Shown piece by piece: positions 41,863-42,007 of a stretch of 42,007 nucleotides of DNA. The translations under genes were made by a program, and so were the position numbers. A model generated the notes under the pieces. That model had not been told where the DNA came from and ran no database searches. It saw only the letters and a program-made list of their open reading frames with translations. The stretch comes from Betaproteobacteria bacterium (GTDB taxonomy: Bacteria > Pseudomonadota > Gammaproteobacteria > Burkholderiales > SG8-41). The stretch is taken from assembly GCA_025356695.1 (NCBI GenBank), contig JANXSE010000316.1:1-42007 (forward strand), written 5' to 3'. The first letter of the stretch is position 1, and every line of letters starts with the position of its first letter.

Positions 41863-42007
41863 ATGCTCGATCTCACCGGATACGGACGTCTCGCCGAACT
41901 CACCAAGCTCATCGACCGCATGACCAAGGAGGCGTCCAAGGAAGCGATGGTTGCCGTCGCGCGCCTGCTGGCGATCCAGGTCGGGCAATACCAGAAAAAA
42001 TTCGGCC
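41863..42007 (+). CDS. Start of an unrecognised gene, cut by the window end
   Basis: An ATG at 41863 preceded by AAGGAG at correct spacing opens a frame that runs to the window edge (48 codons). The peptide starts MLDLTGYGRLAELTKLIDRM and is helical and charged, with no signal peptide. It is too short to name. Its direction and 52-base gap suggest it could be read with the CoA-transferase. Confidence 0.55.
   Translation, partial: MLDLTGYGRLAELTKLIDRMTKEASKEAMVAVARLLAIQVGQYQKKFG

Noticed and set aside
1..42007. CRISPR arrays, tRNA/rRNA genes, integrases, transposases or prophage genes
   Set aside because: I looked for regularly spaced repeats, tRNA-like cloverleaf sequence and mobile-element proteins and saw none. 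Only palindromic intergenic repeats are present. No computed search was possible.

Overview
The window is about 42 kb of GC-rich bacterial chromosome with short intergenic gaps. It is most like a betaproteobacterium (Burkholderiales-type). The best evidence is ten periplasmic Bug/TctC-type solute-binding proteins, an expansion typical of that group, together with SoxCD-like, MmgE/PrpD, class III CoA-transferase, DUF1415 and DUF1365 genes. I see no rRNA, tRNA, phage, transposase or CRISPR array.

Layout. (1) 1-4363 (+): an overlapping membrane-lipid operon of lipocalin (partial), acyl desaturase, FAD amine-oxidase-like protein, DUF1365 and cyclopropane-fatty-acid synthase-like methyltransferase. 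(2) 4389-8706: a Tat-exported amidohydrolase (-), then a Gfo/Idh/MocA oxidoreductase followed by two Bug proteins (+). (3) 8798-10603 (+): a DUF5666-like exported protein, then two exported redox genes, a TlpA/thioredoxin-like protein and a peroxiredoxin. Each is interrupted by one in-frame TGA exactly where the catalytic cysteine belongs. I read both as selenoproteins (U-x-x-C and T-x-x-U), each with a candidate bacterial SECIS hairpin just after the TGA. This is the most interesting part of the window. (4) 10784-20792 (+): a catabolic block of cyclase, MmgE/PrpD, ornithine-cyclodeaminase-like, DapA-like, four tandem Bug proteins and a type-2 malate/lactate dehydrogenase. (5) 20840-23304: a small unknown protein (+) and a minus-strand group of methyltransferase, DUF1415 and YkgJ-type Cys-cluster protein. 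(6) 23460-29837 (+): a second Gfo/Idh/MocA-Bug-Bug module, a D-tartrate-dehydratase-like enolase-superfamily enzyme, a GT2 glycosyltransferase and another Bug protein. (7) 29868-37739: an exported amino-acid-type binding lipoprotein and an alpha/beta hydrolase (-), a SoxC/SoxD-like sulfite dehydrogenase pair (+), then a Bug protein, an OCD-family protein and a TPP enzyme (-). (8) 37888-42007: amidase, HD phosphohydrolase, a membrane-anchored Mrr-like nuclease (-), a CaiB/BaiF CoA-transferase and the start of an unknown gene.

How it works together. Most of the window looks like scavenging of organic acids. Exported binding proteins deliver carboxylates, and soluble dehydrogenases, dehydratases, lyases, amidohydrolases and a CoA-transferase process them. 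No TctA/TctB membrane partners are present, so the Bug proteins must use permeases encoded elsewhere or have sensory roles. The selenoprotein pair looks like a periplasmic peroxide-reducing relay. The peroxiredoxin has no cysteine at all besides its Sec, so it needs an outside reductant, and the adjacent U-x-x-C protein is the obvious candidate. Sec-insertion genes (selA, selB, selC, selD) are not in the window and must exist elsewhere if this reading is right.
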